This document shows positions 47,167-57,354 of a stretch of DNA of 64,000 nucleotides, in pieces. This DNA comes from Pantoea eucalypti (GTDB lineage Bacteria > Pseudomonadota > Gammaproteobacteria > Enterobacterales > Enterobacteriaceae): NCBI RefSeq assembly GCF_009646115.1, contig NZ_CP045720.1, positions 2,790,001 to 2,854,000 on the forward strand. Reading direction: 5' to 3'. A program made the position numbers and the translations under genes. Numbering within the stretch: position 1 is the stretch's first letter; each line of letters starts with the position of its first letter. The notes below the pieces were generated by a model, which worked only from the letters and a program-made list of their open reading frames with translations, was not told the DNA's origin and did no database searches.

Positions 47167-47826
47167 ATGGAGTTTGACTGGAGCGTCATCTGGCCCGCCA
47201 TGCCAGCGCTGCTTGAAGGCGCTAAACTGACTTTAATAATCTCTGTTATTGGACTGGTTGGCGGCCTGTTTATCGGGCTGATTGCCGGTTTTGCCCGCGC
47301 TTACGGCGGCTGGATCACCAATAACATCGCACTGGTGTTTATCGAAATTATCCGCGGCACCCCTATCGTGGTGCAGGTGATGTTCATCTACTTTGCTCTG
47401 CCGATGGCGTTCCCCGACCTGCGCATTGATCCCTTCAGCGCAGCGGTAGTGACCATCATGATTAACTCTGGCGCTTATATCGCGGAGATTACGCGTGGTG
47501 CCGTGCTGTCGATTAATAAGGGCTTCCGCGAAGCCGGACTGGCGCTTGGCCTGTCGAGCCGTGAGACGCTGCGCTACGTGATTATGCCGCTGGCGCTGCG
47601 CCGTATGCTGCCACCGCTGGGCAACCAGTGGATTGTCAGCATCAAAGATACCTCGCTGTTTATCGTTATTGGTGTGGCTGAACTGACGCGTCAGGGTCAG
47701 GAGATTATTGCCGGTAACTTCCGCGCTCTGGAAATCTGGAGCGCCGTCGCGATCATCTATCTGGTGATTACGCTGGTGCTGAGCTTTGTGCTGCGCCGCA
47801 TTGAGAAAAGGGTGAAAATCCTGTGA
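47167..47826 (+). CDS. glnP: Glutamine ABC transporter permease GlnP
   Basis: Inner-membrane permease of the glutamine importer, 219 aa as in E. coli. HisMQ-type blocks: [78 protein letters not shown] (EAA loop, quoted as [20 protein letters not shown]). The homodimer works with GlnQ. GGAG ribosome-binding site before the ATG. It overlaps glnQ by 4 bp. Confidence 0.97.
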   Translation: MEFDWSVIWPAMPALLEGAKLTLIISVIGLVGGLFIGLIAGFARAYGGWITNNIALVFIEIIRGTPIVVQVMFIYFALPMAFPDLRIDPFSAAVVTIMINSGAYIAEITRGAVLSINKGFREAGLALGLSSRETLRYVIMPLALRRMLPPLGNQWIVSIKDTSLFIVIGVAELTRQGQEIIAGNFRALEIWSAVAIIYLVITLVLSFVLRRIEKRVKIL

Positions 47827-48545
47827 TTGAATTTAAAGATGTCTCCAAGCATTTTGGCCAGACCCAGGTGCTGCACAATATTGATCTGAAGATTAACCAG
47901 GGCGAAGTGGTGGTGATTATCGGCCCATCCGGTTCCGGTAAATCCACCCTTTTACGCTGCATTAACAAGCTGGAAGAGATCACCAGCGGCGAGCTGATTG
48001 TTGATGGCCTGCGCGTGAATGACCCGAAAGTTGATGACCGCCTGATTCGTCAGGAAGCGGGCATGGTATTTCAGCAGTTTCATCTGTTCCCACAGATGAG
48101 TGCGCTGGACAACGTTGCCTTTGGTCCTATCCGGGTGCGTGGCGCCAGTAAAGAAGCGGCACGCCAGCTGGCGCGTGAGTTGCTGGGCAAAGTGGGCCTG
48201 GCAGAGCGTGCACATCATTTTCCGTCTGAGCTGTCCGGCGGCCAGCAGCAGCGCGTGGCGATTGCCCGTGCGCTGGCGGTTAAGCCAAAGATGATGCTGT
48301 TCGATGAGCCAACCTCAGCACTGGACCCGGAACTGCGTCATGAAGTCCTTAAAGTGATGCAGGATCTGGCGGAAGAAGGCATGACGATGGTGATTGTGAC
48401 GCATGAAGTGGGCTTTGCACAGAAGGTCGCCTCACGCCTGATCTTTATTGATAAAGGCCGGATTGCAGAAGATGGCGATCCTGACAGCCTGATCAGTAAT
48501 CCACCCAGTGACCGTCTGCGCGAATTCCTGCAGCACGTCTCCTGA
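47823..48545 (+). CDS. glnQ: Glutamine ABC transporter ATP-binding protein GlnQ
   Basis: ATPase of the glutamine importer, 240 aa. The start codon is GTG at 47823, overlapping the glnP stop (GTGA). Walker [10 protein letters not shown]-loop [14 protein letters not shown], signature [15 protein letters not shown], Walker [14 protein letters not shown] and switch VTHEVGFAQ. The sequence follows E. coli GlnQ closely to the end (REFLQHVS). Terminator at 48553-48577. Confidence 0.97.
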   Translation: MIEFKDVSKHFGQTQVLHNIDLKINQGEVVVIIGPSGSGKSTLLRCINKLEEITSGELIVDGLRVNDPKVDDRLIRQEAGMVFQQFHLFPQMSALDNVAFGPIRVRGASKEAARQLARELLGKVGLAERAHHFPSELSGGQQQRVAIARALAVKPKMMLFDEPTSALDPELRHEVLKVMQDLAEEGMTMVIVTHEVGFAQKVASRLIFIDKGRIAEDGDPDSLISNPPSDRLREFLQHVS

Positions 48546-48552
48546 TAAAAAC

Positions 48553-48577
48553 GGGCCGCTAAGCGGCCCTTTTTTTT
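48553..48577 (+). terminator. Bidirectional terminator between glnQ and rlmF
   Basis: GGGCCGC-TAA-GCGGCCC followed by nine Ts; an A-run on the other side lets it also serve rlmF on the minus strand. Confidence 0.93.
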
Positions 48578-48620
48578 ATGCCCCTGCCCGCACTAATACC
48601 GTGCCTGCACCGGGAAAACC

Positions 48621-49553
48621 CTAACTTCCCAGACGACTCAGCAGTTTGCTGCGCTGTGCGGCAGGCATAAAACTCCACGCCAGAAAGCGGCTCTGTTTCT
48701 GACCCTGGGCCATGTTCACCACCCGCACTTCAGCAACGTCGAGCGCCTGCAGCTGTTTTTCCAGTGCCGGCAAGTTCTCTTTGCGCGACACCAGCGAGGT
48801 AAACCAGCCGATCTGACGACCCAGCGCCACGCTCTCGGCGATCATCTTGCCGATAAACGCCTTTTCGCCACCGGGATACCACAGCTCATTGTGCTGCCCG
48901 CCAAAGTTAAGTGGCGCACTCTTGTCCAGTCCGAGATTGCGGACCTTGCGCTGTGAACCGGCCACTGCCTCATCCGGCGACGCGTGGAACGGCGGATTAC
49001 ACATCACCGCGCTGAAGAATTCCGTTTTGCTGACCACACCCGCCAGCACCGCATCGTTGTTTTTCTGACGACGCAGACGGATCTGGCGCGTCAGGCGTGG
49101 GTTGGCCGCAACGATGCGGTTAGCGGCTTTGATGGCGGCTTCATCAATTTCGGTGCCGGTAAAGCGCCAGCCATATTCTGCCGCACCAATCAGTGGATAG
49201 ATGCAGTTTGCGCCGCAGCCAACATCGAGAATGTCCGCCATCGGGATAACGCCGTTGTTATCCAGCGCCAGCAGATCGGCCAGGTAGTGCAGATAATCGG
49301 CGCGTCCCGGTACTGGCGGGCAGAGTGAGCCGGGAGAAAGCTGCCAGTCGATGTCGTAAAAGAGTTTGATCAGCGCCTGGTTCAGCAGCATCACCGCCTC
49401 CGGGTCCGCAAAATCCACAGACTTCACGCCATAACCATTAGGCCGGACTTTAGCCTTCAGCGGCGGATGAGCAGCGGTTAACGCGGCAAAATCGTATTCG
49501 CCCTGATGGCGATTGCGGGCGTGGAAGGGCGACGTGCTGGCTGACTTTTTCAT
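48621..49553 (-). CDS. rlmF: 23S rRNA (adenine1618-N6)-methyltransferase RlmF
   Basis: SAM-dependent enzyme making m6A1618 in 23S rRNA; 310 aa. Blocks RNRHQGEYDFAAL, LCPPVPGRADYLHYLADLLA, the SAM site ILDVGCGANCIYPLIG, catalytic CNPPFHAS (NPPF motif), and NFGGQHNELWYPGGE match E. coli RlmF (YbiN). I prefer the ATG at 49553 over a TTG at 49565. This is the last gene in E. coli order before the hut region. Confidence 0.95.
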   Translation of the reverse strand: MKKSASTSPFHARNRHQGEYDFAALTAAHPPLKAKVRPNGYGVKSVDFADPEAVMLLNQALIKLFYDIDWQLSPGSLCPPVPGRADYLHYLADLLALDNNGVIPMADILDVGCGANCIYPLIGAAEYGWRFTGTEIDEAAIKAANRIVAANPRLTRQIRLRRQKNNDAVLAGVVSKTEFFSAVMCNPPFHASPDEAVAGSQRKVRNLGLDKSAPLNFGGQHNELWYPGGEKAFIGKMIAESVALGRQIGWFTSLVSRKENLPALEKQLQALDVAEVRVVNMAQGQKQSRFLAWSFMPAAQRSKLLSRLGS

Positions 49554-49694
49554 ACGTTCTCTCAATTATTCAGGCGCGCGTACAATACGCTGTAGGCGGC
49601 GGAAAATAAACCCGCACCATCCGCTTACCGCTTTCCGATTCCGTCGGGTGATGCTGTCGGGCTAAGATAAATAAAATCACCTGCTGGAGACGTT

Positions 49695-50327
49695 ATGACC
49701 CGGAAACGCTATTCCTATGAACCCCGTGCTGGTCACGGTCTGCCCCACGATCCGCTCAACGCCATTATCGGACCACGACCAATCGGCTGGATTAGCTCTG
49801 TCAGCGCCAGCGGCCAGCGCAATCTGGCCCCTTACAGCTTCTTTAACTGCTTCAACTATCATCCGCCAATTATCGGTTTCGCCAGCAGCGGCTGGAAAGA
49901 CAGCGTGCAGAACATTGCGGACACCAAAGAGTTTGTCTGGAACCTGGCTACCCGCCCGCTGGCCGAAGCGATGAACGAAAGTTCCGCTTCACTGCCTGCC
50001 GATCAGGATGAGTTTGCCTTTGCAGGGTTAACACCACTGGCGGCATCACAGGTAGGTGCCAGTCTGGTGGCGGAAAGCCCGGTCAACTTTGAGTGTCGTC
50101 TGACCCAGCTGATTCAGTTGCAGGATGCCAGTGGCAATCTGGTCGACAGCTGGCTGGTGCTGGGTGAAGCGGTCGCGATCCACATCGATGAATCGCTGCT
50201 GGAAGCGGGCATTTATCAGACCGCAAAAGCCGAACCGATACTTCGTGCAGGTGGTCCCAGCGCCTATTACGGCATCAGTGAAGCGCAGCGCTTTGATTTA
50301 GTCCGTCCGGACGCACGCCGCAAATAA
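49695..50327 (+). CDS. Flavin reductase-like FMN-binding protein
   Basis: A 210-aa protein of the flavin reductase-like (FMN-binding split barrel) family. Blocks IIGPRPIGWISSVSASGQRNLAPYSFFN (quoted as GPRPIGWISSVSASGQRNLA), NYHPPIIGFASSG, KDSVQNIADTKEFVWNLAT and VESPVNFECRLTQ-type segment AESPVNFECRLTQL are typical. The partner oxidoreductase or physiological substrate is unknown. It is convergent with the lyase-like gene of the hut transporter operon, with only 3 bp between the stop codons. Ribosome-binding CTGGAG precedes the ATG. Confidence 0.85.
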   Translation: MTRKRYSYEPRAGHGLPHDPLNAIIGPRPIGWISSVSASGQRNLAPYSFFNCFNYHPPIIGFASSGWKDSVQNIADTKEFVWNLATRPLAEAMNESSASLPADQDEFAFAGLTPLAASQVGASLVAESPVNFECRLTQLIQLQDASGNLVDSWLVLGEAVAIHIDESLLEAGIYQTAKAEPILRAGGPSAYYGISEAQRFDLVRPDARRK

Positions 50328-50330
50328 TCC

Positions 50331-51848
50331 TCACTCCACAAGCGCATCGGTCCGGTGCGCCCTTATCTGCGCCACCGCACGGTCGATGTCGGGTGCCAGC
50401 CAGCGATCCTGCTGCCAGCGCTCAACCACCTGCCGCAGATGCTGCCAGGCGCGCCGCGTGCCGGCTGCCAGCTGTGATTCACCGTGAAACTCCAGCGCCT
50501 GCGCCGCCAGCAGATACTCAATCGCAATGATGTGATCGACGTTGCTGACCAGCTTCAGCAGCTTCAGCGCCGACCCGGTGCCAAGACTGATGTGATCCTC
50601 CTGTAATCCTGAGGTGACATAGTTGTCGAGTACCGCAGGCTGGGCCAGCTGACGGTTTTCCGCGCAGAGTGAGGCCGCGACGTACTGCGCAATCATCATG
50701 CCAGAATTGACGCCAGGCTCGGCCACCAGAAACGGCGGCAGGCCACTGACCAGCGGGTTTACCAGCCGATCCAGCCGTCGTTCGGCAATACTCCCGAGCT
50801 CCGCCAGCGCAATCGCCAGCAGGTCACAGGCCATCGCCACCGATTCACCGTGCGGATGTGACTGTGACACCACGCGCCACTCCTGCGGCGTGCCCAGAAT
50901 CAGCGGATTGTCGGTACAGGCGTTGAGTTCAGTCTCCACCTGACGTGCGGCGTGATCAAACTGATCGCGGCAGGCGCCGTGCACCTGCGGCATCGACCGC
51001 AGACTCATCGCATCCTGAGTGCGGATGCCGACACTCGCGTTCAGCAGCGGGCTGTCTCTCAGCAACTGGCGCAGACGTTCACCACTGCGCTGTATTCCCG
51101 GGCTGGCCTTGAGTGCCAGCACCTCTGGATCAAACGCCACCAGCTGACCGCGCAGCGCTTCAAAACTCATTGCGCCTGTCACATCCGCCCAGTCCAGCAG
51201 ACGCCCGGCATCGTCCAGCGCCAGGCAGGCTAAGCCGGTCATGCAAGGCGTGCCATTGACCAGGCTCAGTCCCTCTTTGGCACCTGGCCGGTAAGGCGCT
51301 AAGCCCGCCTGGGCCAGCGCCTGCTGCGCGGGCATGATTTCGCCGTGCCACTCCACCTCGCCGATGCCGATCAGGGCCAGACCGATATGCGCCATGTGGG
51401 TCAGATAGCCTACCGATCCCTGGGACGGCACCTGAGGGGTAATCTGCAGATTCAGTAGCGCCAGCAGCTGCTGCACCAGCGCCACTGACACACCCGATTT
51501 GCCATGACTGTAGTTGGCAATCGCGGCACACAGAATGGCGCGGACCTCCGCTTTTTTAAGCACCGGCCCGACACCACAGGCATGGCTCAGTAAGGTATTG
51601 CGCGACAGCTGGCTCAGTTCATCTTCGGAAAGAGTAATGTTGCACAACGCCCCTAATCCGGTATTAATGCCGTAGGCTACCTGCCCCGCCGCGACGATGT
51701 TGCCGACGATTTCACGGCTCCGGGCAATTCGCTGCCAGGCGCTGTCGCTCAGCGTCAGAGTCGCGCCATGCCGGGCGACCTTCACCAGCTCCTGCCATTT
51801 AAGCGGACCATCGCCCCAGACCCGCGTCTGACTCATGACGTCGCTCAT
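50331..51848 (-). CDS. Histidine/aromatic ammonia-lyase-like protein lacking the MIO triad
   Basis: A 505-aa member of the HAL/PAL family. In HutH of the same window the MIO-forming Ala-Ser-Gly lies in [14 protein letters not shown]; here the aligned segment (residues 144-154) reads [11 protein letters not shown], an exact three-residue loss. The active-site Tyr of HutH (QDPYSIR) is Met281 here (QDAMSLR). Retained are Tyr59 in YGINTGLG, Asn198 in LVNGT, Arg284 and Glu417 in LQEDH. It cannot form MIO by the known route, so ammonia-lyase activity is doubtful. It overlaps the transporter ATPase gene by 4 bp, suggesting a ligand-binding, regulatory or altered catalytic role. No frame disruption: not a decayed pseudogene. 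Confidence 0.85.
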   Translation of the reverse strand: MSDVMSQTRVWGDGPLKWQELVKVARHGATLTLSDSAWQRIARSREIVGNIVAAGQVAYGINTGLGALCNITLSEDELSQLSRNTLLSHACGVGPVLKKAEVRAILCAAIANYSHGKSGVSVALVQQLLALLNLQITPQVPSQGSVGYLTHMAHIGLALIGIGEVEWHGEIMPAQQALAQAGLAPYRPGAKEGLSLVNGTPCMTGLACLALDDAGRLLDWADVTGAMSFEALRGQLVAFDPEVLALKASPGIQRSGERLRQLLRDSPLLNASVGIRTQDAMSLRSMPQVHGACRDQFDHAARQVETELNACTDNPLILGTPQEWRVVSQSHPHGESVAMACDLLAIALAELGSIAERRLDRLVNPLVSGLPPFLVAEPGVNSGMMIAQYVAASLCAENRQLAQPAVLDNYVTSGLQEDHISLGTGSALKLLKLVSNVDHIIAIEYLLAAQALEFHGESQLAAGTRRAWQHLRQVVERWQQDRWLAPDIDRAVAQIRAHRTDALVE

Positions 51849-52639
51849 ACCACCGGCTCCACCTGATGATGGCTGGAAATAAACTGCTTAAAGCGCGCCG
51901 ATCCCGCCTCGCCGAACATCGCCTCTGGCGTGCCCTGACAATCAATCGTGCCCTGATGCATAAACACGACCCGGTTTGAGACGTTGCGGGCAAAGCCCAT
52001 CTCGTGCGTGACCACCAGCATGGTGCGCCCCTCTTCGGCCAGGCTGCGCATCACCTTCAGCACCTCACCCACCAGTTCCGGATCCAGTGCCGATGTCGGT
52101 TCATCAAACAGCATCACCTCCGGGTCCATCGCCAGCGCGCGGGCGATCGCCACCCGCTGCTGCTGGCCGCCCGAAAGCTGAGCGGGATAGAAGTCTTTGC
52201 GATTCAGCAGGCCAACCCGATCCAGCAGCTGTTCTGCCTGAGCGATGCAGGCTTTTTTATCGCGCTTCAGCACGTAGTGCGGCCCTTCAATAACGTTTTG
52301 CAGTACGGTGAGATGCGACCAGAGATTAAAGCTCTGAAACACCATCCCCAGCCGGGAACGCAGCCGTTCAATCTGACGCGGGTTAGCCGCCAGCTGGTGC
52401 CCGCGTGCATGACGCTTCATCTCAATGGTTTCACCGCCCACGCTGACGACGCCAGAATCAGGCGTCTCCAGCAGGTTGATACAGCGCAGCAGCGTACTTT
52501 TACCGGAGCCGCTGGCACCGAGAATAGAGATGACATCGCCCTGATGCGCCTGCAGCGAGATGCCCTTCAGCACCTCCATCGCGCCAAAGGATTTATGGAT
52601 ATCGCTGGCCGACAGCGTGACGGGTGGCAGTTCAGACAT
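51845..52639 (-). CDS. Polar amino acid ABC transporter ATP-binding protein (HisP-like)
   Basis: ATPase of an importer in the HisP/GlnQ family, 264 aa. Walker A GASGSGKS, the HisP-type insertion with [29 protein letters not shown] (quoted as [16 protein letters not shown]), signature [15 protein letters not shown], Walker [14 protein letters not shown], switch VTHEMGFAR. HisP-like length and insertion favour a basic or histidine-like amino acid. It overlaps the upstream permease by 8 bp and the lyase-like gene by 4 bp. The hut context suggests histidine or urocanate as substrate, by inference. Confidence 0.9.
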   Translation of the reverse strand: MSELPPVTLSASDIHKSFGAMEVLKGISLQAHQGDVISILGASGSGKSTLLRCINLLETPDSGVVSVGGETIEMKRHARGHQLAANPRQIERLRSRLGMVFQSFNLWSHLTVLQNVIEGPHYVLKRDKKACIAQAEQLLDRVGLLNRKDFYPAQLSGGQQQRVAIARALAMDPEVMLFDEPTSALDPELVGEVLKVMRSLAEEGRTMLVVTHEMGFARNVSNRVVFMHQGTIDCQGTPEAMFGEAGSARFKQFISSHHQVEPVV

Positions 52640-53372
52640 TTTTTTCTCCTCCGGGGATCGGCTTAGCGGCCGGTAACGGCTTTTTTTCCGGTTGATGAAC
52701 CGGTGTCAGACGCCGCTCCAGCAGGGCATACAGTTGAACAATGATGAAGTTGAGGATTAGATAGATCGCCGCTGCACAGAGAAACACCTCCATGGTGCGG
52801 TAAGTACGCTGGATAATCTGCTGCGCGACCCCGGTGACATCCCACACCGTCACCAGACTCGCCAGCGCGGTTGATTTCACCAGCAGAATCGCTTCGGTGG
52901 AGTACGCAGGCAGCGCATAGCGCAGCATCACCGGTGCGATAATGCGCCGCAGCAGCAGGCCGCGCGACATGCCGCATGCCATCCCCGCTTCCACCTGACC
53001 GGGCGGGACCGCCAGCAGCGCGCCGCGCAGGATCTCCGCCGTGTAGGCGGCGGTACAGAGGGACAGGGCCAGCACCGCGCAGGTAAAAGGCTCACGCAGA
53101 AACGGCCAGAAGACGCTGTGGCGGATCACCCCAAACTGTCCCAGCCCGTAGTAGATCAGGAACAACTGAATCATCAGCGGCGAGCCGCGAAACACCAGAA
53201 TGTAGCCGCGGGCGAATGCACTCAGCAGCCGCCAGCGGCTCATGCGCAGCGCCAGAATACCGACCGCCAGCACGCCCCCGCAGAGAAAGGCGCTGATAAA
53301 CAGGCCGAGCGTGACCGGCAGCGCCGCGCTGAGTTTCAGGAAGGTGTCAGTAAGGAACGCAAAATCAATCAT
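52632..53372 (-). CDS. Polar amino acid ABC transporter permease (HisM-like)
   Basis: Inner-membrane permease, 246 aa, about five segments. The HisMQ signature is [21 protein letters not shown] and the EAA loop is [28 protein letters not shown]; a charged proline-rich tail ([17 protein letters not shown]) follows the last segment. It lies 8 bp after the first permease gene and runs into the ATPase gene. Its partner is the HisQ-like permease. Confidence 0.9.
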   Translation of the reverse strand: MIDFAFLTDTFLKLSAALPVTLGLFISAFLCGGVLAVGILALRMSRWRLLSAFARGYILVFRGSPLMIQLFLIYYGLGQFGVIRHSVFWPFLREPFTCAVLALSLCTAAYTAEILRGALLAVPPGQVEAGMACGMSRGLLLRRIIAPVMLRYALPAYSTEAILLVKSTALASLVTVWDVTGVAQQIIQRTYRTMEVFLCAAAIYLILNFIIVQLYALLERRLTPVHQPEKKPLPAAKPIPGGEKNV

Positions 53373-53380
53373 AACTCTCC

Positions 53381-54100
53381 TTAATGCTGTGCAGCGGTGC
53401 GGCTTTGCCAGGCGCGACCCAGACGGGATTCGGCGCGCAGAAAGGCGCGATTCGACAGCAGCGTCAGCAGCAGATAACAGGCACCGCCCACCAGGTAAAA
53501 GGAGAAGTAGTCCCGGGTAGAACCGGCTGCTATCTGGCTGGCCCGCATGAGCTCGACAATGCCGGTCACCGATACCAGCGCGGAATCTTTCAGGCTCATC
53601 TGCCAGACGTTAGACAGGCCGGGCAGCGCATAGCGCGCCACCTGCGGCAACAGGATACGTTGCCGGATGCGCCAGCGCGGCATGCCAATAGCGACGGCGG
53701 CTTCGATCTCCCCTTTCGCCAGAGCCAGCCGCGCGGCACGATAGACTTCCGCCTGGTAAGAGCCGGAGATAAGCCCGATCGCCAATGCCCCGATCAGAAA
53801 CGGCGGCGCTTCGATAAAACCGTCTGCGCCAAACAGTTGTCCGATCTGCGTGATCAGTCCCGATCCACCGAAGTAGAACAGGTAGATCACCAGCAATTCA
53901 GGGATACCCCGAAAGATCACCGAGTAGCTTTCACCCAGCCAGCGTACCGCCCGGTGCGGGGATAACTTTGCGGCGGCCACGCCCGATCCCACCACCGCGC
54001 CGACCAGCAGCGCGCAAAACGACAGCAGCAACGTGGTCAGCGTGGCACTCAGAATCAACCGTCCCCAGCCGTCCGGGCCAAAACTCAGCAGGCTTATCAT
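53381..54100 (-). CDS. Polar amino acid ABC transporter permease (HisQ-like)
   Basis: Inner-membrane permease, 239 aa. The segment YSVIFRGIPELLVIYLFYFGGSG is the HisQ-type signature (RGIPELL), and the EAA loop is EAAVAIGMPRWRIRQRILLPQVARYALPGLSNVW (quoted as EAAVAIGMPRWRIRQRI). It starts 12 bp after the binding-protein gene and is translated with it. Confidence 0.9.
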   Translation of the reverse strand: MISLLSFGPDGWGRLILSATLTTLLLSFCALLVGAVVGSGVAAAKLSPHRAVRWLGESYSVIFRGIPELLVIYLFYFGGSGLITQIGQLFGADGFIEAPPFLIGALAIGLISGSYQAEVYRAARLALAKGEIEAAVAIGMPRWRIRQRILLPQVARYALPGLSNVWQMSLKDSALVSVTGIVELMRASQIAAGSTRDYFSFYLVGGACYLLLTLLSNRAFLRAESRLGRAWQSRTAAQH

Positions 54101-54112
54101 CCGTTACCTCTC

Positions 54113-54961
54113 TCAGGGTGTGACGTCAGTTTTGAACCACTTCTCGCTCAGCTTTTTCACTGTGCCATCGGCCAGCGCGGCTTTGATCGCCTGATCCAGT
54201 CGGGCTTTCAGATCGTTGTCTGCCATGCGCACGCCCAACGCCTCGCCCTCACCCCAGATCGGGCCGCCCAGCTGCGGACCGCTGAAGCTGAGGTTACGGT
54301 TATCCGGTCGTGCCAGCATCGACTGCGCAAAGGTCACATCGTCAAACACCGCATCAATGCGTCCGGCCTGCAAATCGAGGATCGCATCGGCTGAACTGGT
54401 GTATTCGCGCACATCCGCCACATCTTTGAAGTATTTGTCGATAAACGGCGTGTAGACCGTGCCGGAGGCGATACCGATCGTTTTGCCCTTCAGCGCGGCT
54501 TTCAGGGGTGCAATGGCAGGCGCTATGGTTTTTTCATCGTCGGTAAGTTTGATGATCTTACTGTCGGCGGGCAGCAGTGACCCTTTTACCGTGATAAAGG
54601 TGGCGGGCGTGGAGGCGTAAGGGACGGTGAAATTCACCACTTTTTTGCGGTCGGGCGTAATCACAATCGCATCCATGATCACGTCATATTTTCCGGCATT
54701 CAGTCCGGCGATCATGCCATCCCAGTTCTGTACCACCAGCTTGCACTGAATCGCCATGCGCTGGCAGAGATCCGCCATCAGCTCTGGTTCGAAACCGCCC
54801 AGCTTGCCGCCCGGCAGGGTGAGGTTCCAGGGTTCATAACTGCCTTCAGTGGCAATGGTGATGGACTTCCACTCTTTAGCCTGGGCGCTGACGCCACAGA
54901 GCAGCAGACTGGAAACCAGCGTAGTGAGACATAAACGACGAAGGGTCAGAGGGTGCATCAT
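54113..54961 (-). CDS. Polar amino acid ABC transporter substrate-binding protein
   Basis: Periplasmic receptor of the SBP_bac_3 family, 282 aa. Two adjacent ATGs (54961, 54958) follow AGGAGA; signal peptide MMHPLTLRRLCLTTLVSSLLLCGVSAQA. The mature protein has ITIATEGSYEPWNLTLPGGKLGGFEPELMADLC and VVQNWDGMIAGLNAGKYDVIMDAIVITPDRKKVVNFTVPYA (quoted as ATEGSYEPWNL and GKYDVIMDAIVITPDRKK), HisJ/LAO-like. First gene of a five-gene unit ending in the MIO-less lyase. Two HutC-type dyads upstream link it to hut regulation. Ligand not proven; histidine or urocanate are candidates. Confidence 0.9.
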   Translation of the reverse strand: MMHPLTLRRLCLTTLVSSLLLCGVSAQAKEWKSITIATEGSYEPWNLTLPGGKLGGFEPELMADLCQRMAIQCKLVVQNWDGMIAGLNAGKYDVIMDAIVITPDRKKVVNFTVPYASTPATFITVKGSLLPADSKIIKLTDDEKTIAPAIAPLKAALKGKTIGIASGTVYTPFIDKYFKDVADVREYTSSADAILDLQAGRIDAVFDDVTFAQSMLARPDNRNLSFSGPQLGGPIWGEGEALGVRMADNDLKARLDQAIKAALADGTVKKLSEKWFKTDVTP

Positions 54962-55033
54962 ACGGTTCTCCTGAAAGTAGCGGCCTGGTGATCGCCCTGC
55001 GAGATTTAACATAAATTTCACAGGATGATATGT

Positions 55034-55142
55034 CATGTATATACAAGTTAACGCAGTGCAGTTCATTGCCGGCTTTATCATTTTGTGAGCCAGACGGGAT
55101 TTATTCAGATTGAGCACGCACTGCAGCACTTGTACATACAAC
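55034..55142. promoter_or_regulatory. Two candidate HutC operators upstream of the transporter operon
   Basis: CATGTATATACAAG (55034-55047) lies 73 bp before the binding-protein ATG and CTTGTACATACAAC (55129-55142) further up. Both match the dyad found at all other hut promoters here. The 307-bp region between the transporter operon and hutG has no ORF. Confidence 0.75.
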
Positions 55143-55268
55143 CAAGCAAAGGTTATGCCAGCTCTGCAAAAGCGACGAATGGAGGCGGAAGCAAGGGAGC
55201 AGCCAGACAGGCTGCTCTCACCTGCACCCGATTAGCGCAGCGCTGCACCAGGGCGGCGCATCGCAGAT

Positions 55269-56060
55269 TTATTGCGGTCTGGCCTGTGCCAGCATGGCGT
55301 GGATCATCGCCTTTAACACTTTTTGTAACCCTGCGGCACGCGCCTGCTGCCAGGCATAAGGCGGGGTTTCATCCATGTAGTTCAGCTGCGCCAGCTCCAG
55401 CTGAACTGCCTCAATCTGCTGCTGCGGCTGTCCATAAGCGCGGGTGATGTAGCCGCCTTTAAAGCGTCCGTTAATCACCCAGCTGTAGTCGTTCTGTGCC
55501 GCGCATACTGCTTCAATCGCCGCGCTCATGGCAGGTGTACAGCTTGCACCGTCGTTGGTGCCAACATTGATATCGGGCAGACGGCCCTCAAACAGGCGGG
55601 GAATTTCGCTGGCGATGGAGTGAGCATCAAACAGCAGCGCATAACCATGCAGCGCTTTAAGCCGCGCCAGCTCCTGCTGAATCTGCTGATGATAAGGCTG
55701 CCAGATCTGATCGATGTAGCCCTGACGCGCCGTGGCATCAGGCGTTTTACCTGGCGCAAAGGTCGGCGTGCCGTCGAACAGCGTTTCCGGGAACAGGCCA
55801 GTGGTGGCCGTCGTGTAGAGCGGCTGGTTATCCGGCGGACGGTTAAGATCAACCACAAAACGGGAGTAGCGGCCAATTAACACGCTGGCCCCGAGGCCAC
55901 GCACAAAATCATACAGCAGCGGGATATGCCAGTCGGTGTCAGGCAGGCCGCGCGCGGCCTCACTTAATCCAGCCTCCACGTCGGGTGTCAGGTCGGTCCC
56001 GGCGTGAGGAATGCTGACCAGCAGCGGCAGGCTGCCCTGGGTGAAATAGAAAGGGTTCAT
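55269..56060 (-). CDS. hutG: N-formylglutamate deformylase HutG
   Basis: Last step of five-step histidine degradation: N-formylglutamate to glutamate and formate. 263 aa of the N-formylglutamate amidohydrolase (FGase) family: [20 protein letters not shown] (metal His in IPHAG), [28 protein letters not shown] and [33 protein letters not shown] (quoted as [16 protein letters not shown] and [12 protein letters not shown]). It is not the ureohydrolase-type HutG of Klebsiella or Bacillus. Its ATG overlaps the hutI stop by 4 bp. Confidence 0.95.
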   Translation of the reverse strand: MNPFYFTQGSLPLLVSIPHAGTDLTPDVEAGLSEAARGLPDTDWHIPLLYDFVRGLGASVLIGRYSRFVVDLNRPPDNQPLYTTATTGLFPETLFDGTPTFAPGKTPDATARQGYIDQIWQPYHQQIQQELARLKALHGYALLFDAHSIASEIPRLFEGRLPDINVGTNDGASCTPAMSAAIEAVCAAQNDYSWVINGRFKGGYITRAYGQPQQQIEAVQLELAQLNYMDETPPYAWQQARAAGLQKVLKAMIHAMLAQARPQ

Positions 56061-57274
56061 TGTGGTTCTCCACGATAAATAACGGTACAGGGCAGCTCAC
56101 CACCCAGCCAGTAAACCAGTTCCGCGGGACGAGCCAGCGGCCAGTGCACGAAGTTTGCTACTTTTCCCGCCTCCAGCGAGCCGTGACTGTCAGCCAGCCC
56201 CAGCGCTTTTGCTCCCCACAGGGTGACGCCCGCCAGCGCCTCTTCCGGTGTCATGCCAAACAGCGTGCAACCCATATTCAGCATCAGACGCAGCGACAGC
56301 GCAGGCGAGGTGCCAGGATTCGCATCGCTGGCCAGTGCCATCGGCACCCCATGTCGCCGGAAGCTTTCCACCGGCGGGCGCTGGGTCTCACGCAGCAGGT
56401 AAAACGCACCAGGCAGCAGCACCGCGACGGTGCCATGCTCTGCCATCACCCTGGCATCCTCTTCCGTGGCGTATTCAAGATGGTCCGCAGAGAGTGCGCC
56501 GTAGCGCGCCGCCAGTGCTGCGCCCCCCAGTGCCGAAAGCTGTTCGGCATGCAGTTTCACCGGCATACCCAGCGCCACCGCCCGGTCAAACACCCGCGCT
56601 ACCTGCGCAGGGGAAAAGGCGAGATGCTCACAGAACGCATCCACCGCATCCGCCAGCCCCAACGCCTTCACCTGCGGCAGGAGTCGATCGCAGATGATAT
56701 CGACCCAGCTATCCGGGTCGTGCTTAAACTCCGGCGGAAAGGCATGTGCTGCCAGACAGGTGGAACGCACATCGGCGGACACGCTCTCTCCCAGCTGGCG
56801 AATCGCCCGCAGCATCCGCAGTTCGCTCTCTTCATCCAGACCATAGCCGGACTTAATCTCCACGGTGGTGACGCCTTCGGCCAGCAGCCGATCGAGCCGC
56901 CAGCGAGCCGACGCCACCAGCTCCTCTTCCGTGGCCGCGCGGGTGGCGCGCACGGTGGAGAGAATGCCGCCGCCCTGCGCGGCGATCTCTGCGTAGCTGA
57001 CGCCATTCAGGCGCTGTTCAAACTCCTGGCTGCGGTCGCCGCCAAACACCAGATGGGTATGACAATCCACCAGCCCAGGCGTCACGATGCCGCCTGGCAG
57101 TTGATGATGCTGATCGGCGACGAACGCGGGCATCTCCGCCTGCGGGCCCACCCATACCAGTTTACCTGCCCGCACCACCAGCGCGCCTTGCGGAATCAGA
57201 TGGTACTTTCCGTCACGCATGGTAACCAGGTCGGCCCCGGTCCATACCGTATCTACACGCATCTCTTCTGCCAT
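56057..57274 (-). CDS. hutI: Imidazolonepropionase HutI
   Basis: Zinc amidohydrolase converting imidazolonepropionate to N-formimino-L-glutamate; 405 aa. Metal-binding [57 protein letters not shown] and [10 protein letters not shown] are typical. The start may be 57274 or the Met at 57262, which has a better AGAAGAG upstream. Divergent from hutF; one HutC-type dyad lies between them. Forms a two-gene unit with hutG. Confidence 0.96.
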   Translation of the reverse strand: MAEEMRVDTVWTGADLVTMRDGKYHLIPQGALVVRAGKLVWVGPQAEMPAFVADQHHQLPGGIVTPGLVDCHTHLVFGGDRSQEFEQRLNGVSYAEIAAQGGGILSTVRATRAATEEELVASARWRLDRLLAEGVTTVEIKSGYGLDEESELRMLRAIRQLGESVSADVRSTCLAAHAFPPEFKHDPDSWVDIICDRLLPQVKALGLADAVDAFCEHLAFSPAQVARVFDRAVALGMPVKLHAEQLSALGGAALAARYGALSADHLEYATEEDARVMAEHGTVAVLLPGAFYLLRETQRPPVESFRRHGVPMALASDANPGTSPALSLRLMLNMGCTLFGMTPEEALAGVTLWGAKALGLADSHGSLEAGKVANFVHWPLARPAELVYWLGGELPCTVIYRGEPQ

Positions 57275-57318
57275 CGCTGCCTAAGCCTCCACCGTTTACA
57301 CTGTGCCTCAAAGTATGT

Positions 57319-57333
57319 ATATGTATATACAAC
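57319..57333. promoter_or_regulatory. Candidate HutC operator between hutI and hutF
   Basis: ATATGTATATACAAC, with the core TGTATATACA at 57322-57331, preceded by a further GTATGTAT. It is in the 80-bp divergent promoter region, able to control both hutIG and hutFD. Confidence 0.78.
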
Positions 57334-57354
57334 CACATCCGGAGAGGATCAACC

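Noticed and set aside
50331..51848. Calling the lyase-like gene a second hutH
   Set aside because: It lacks the Ala-Ser-Gly triad and the active-site Tyr, so the symbol would imply an activity the sequence does not support.
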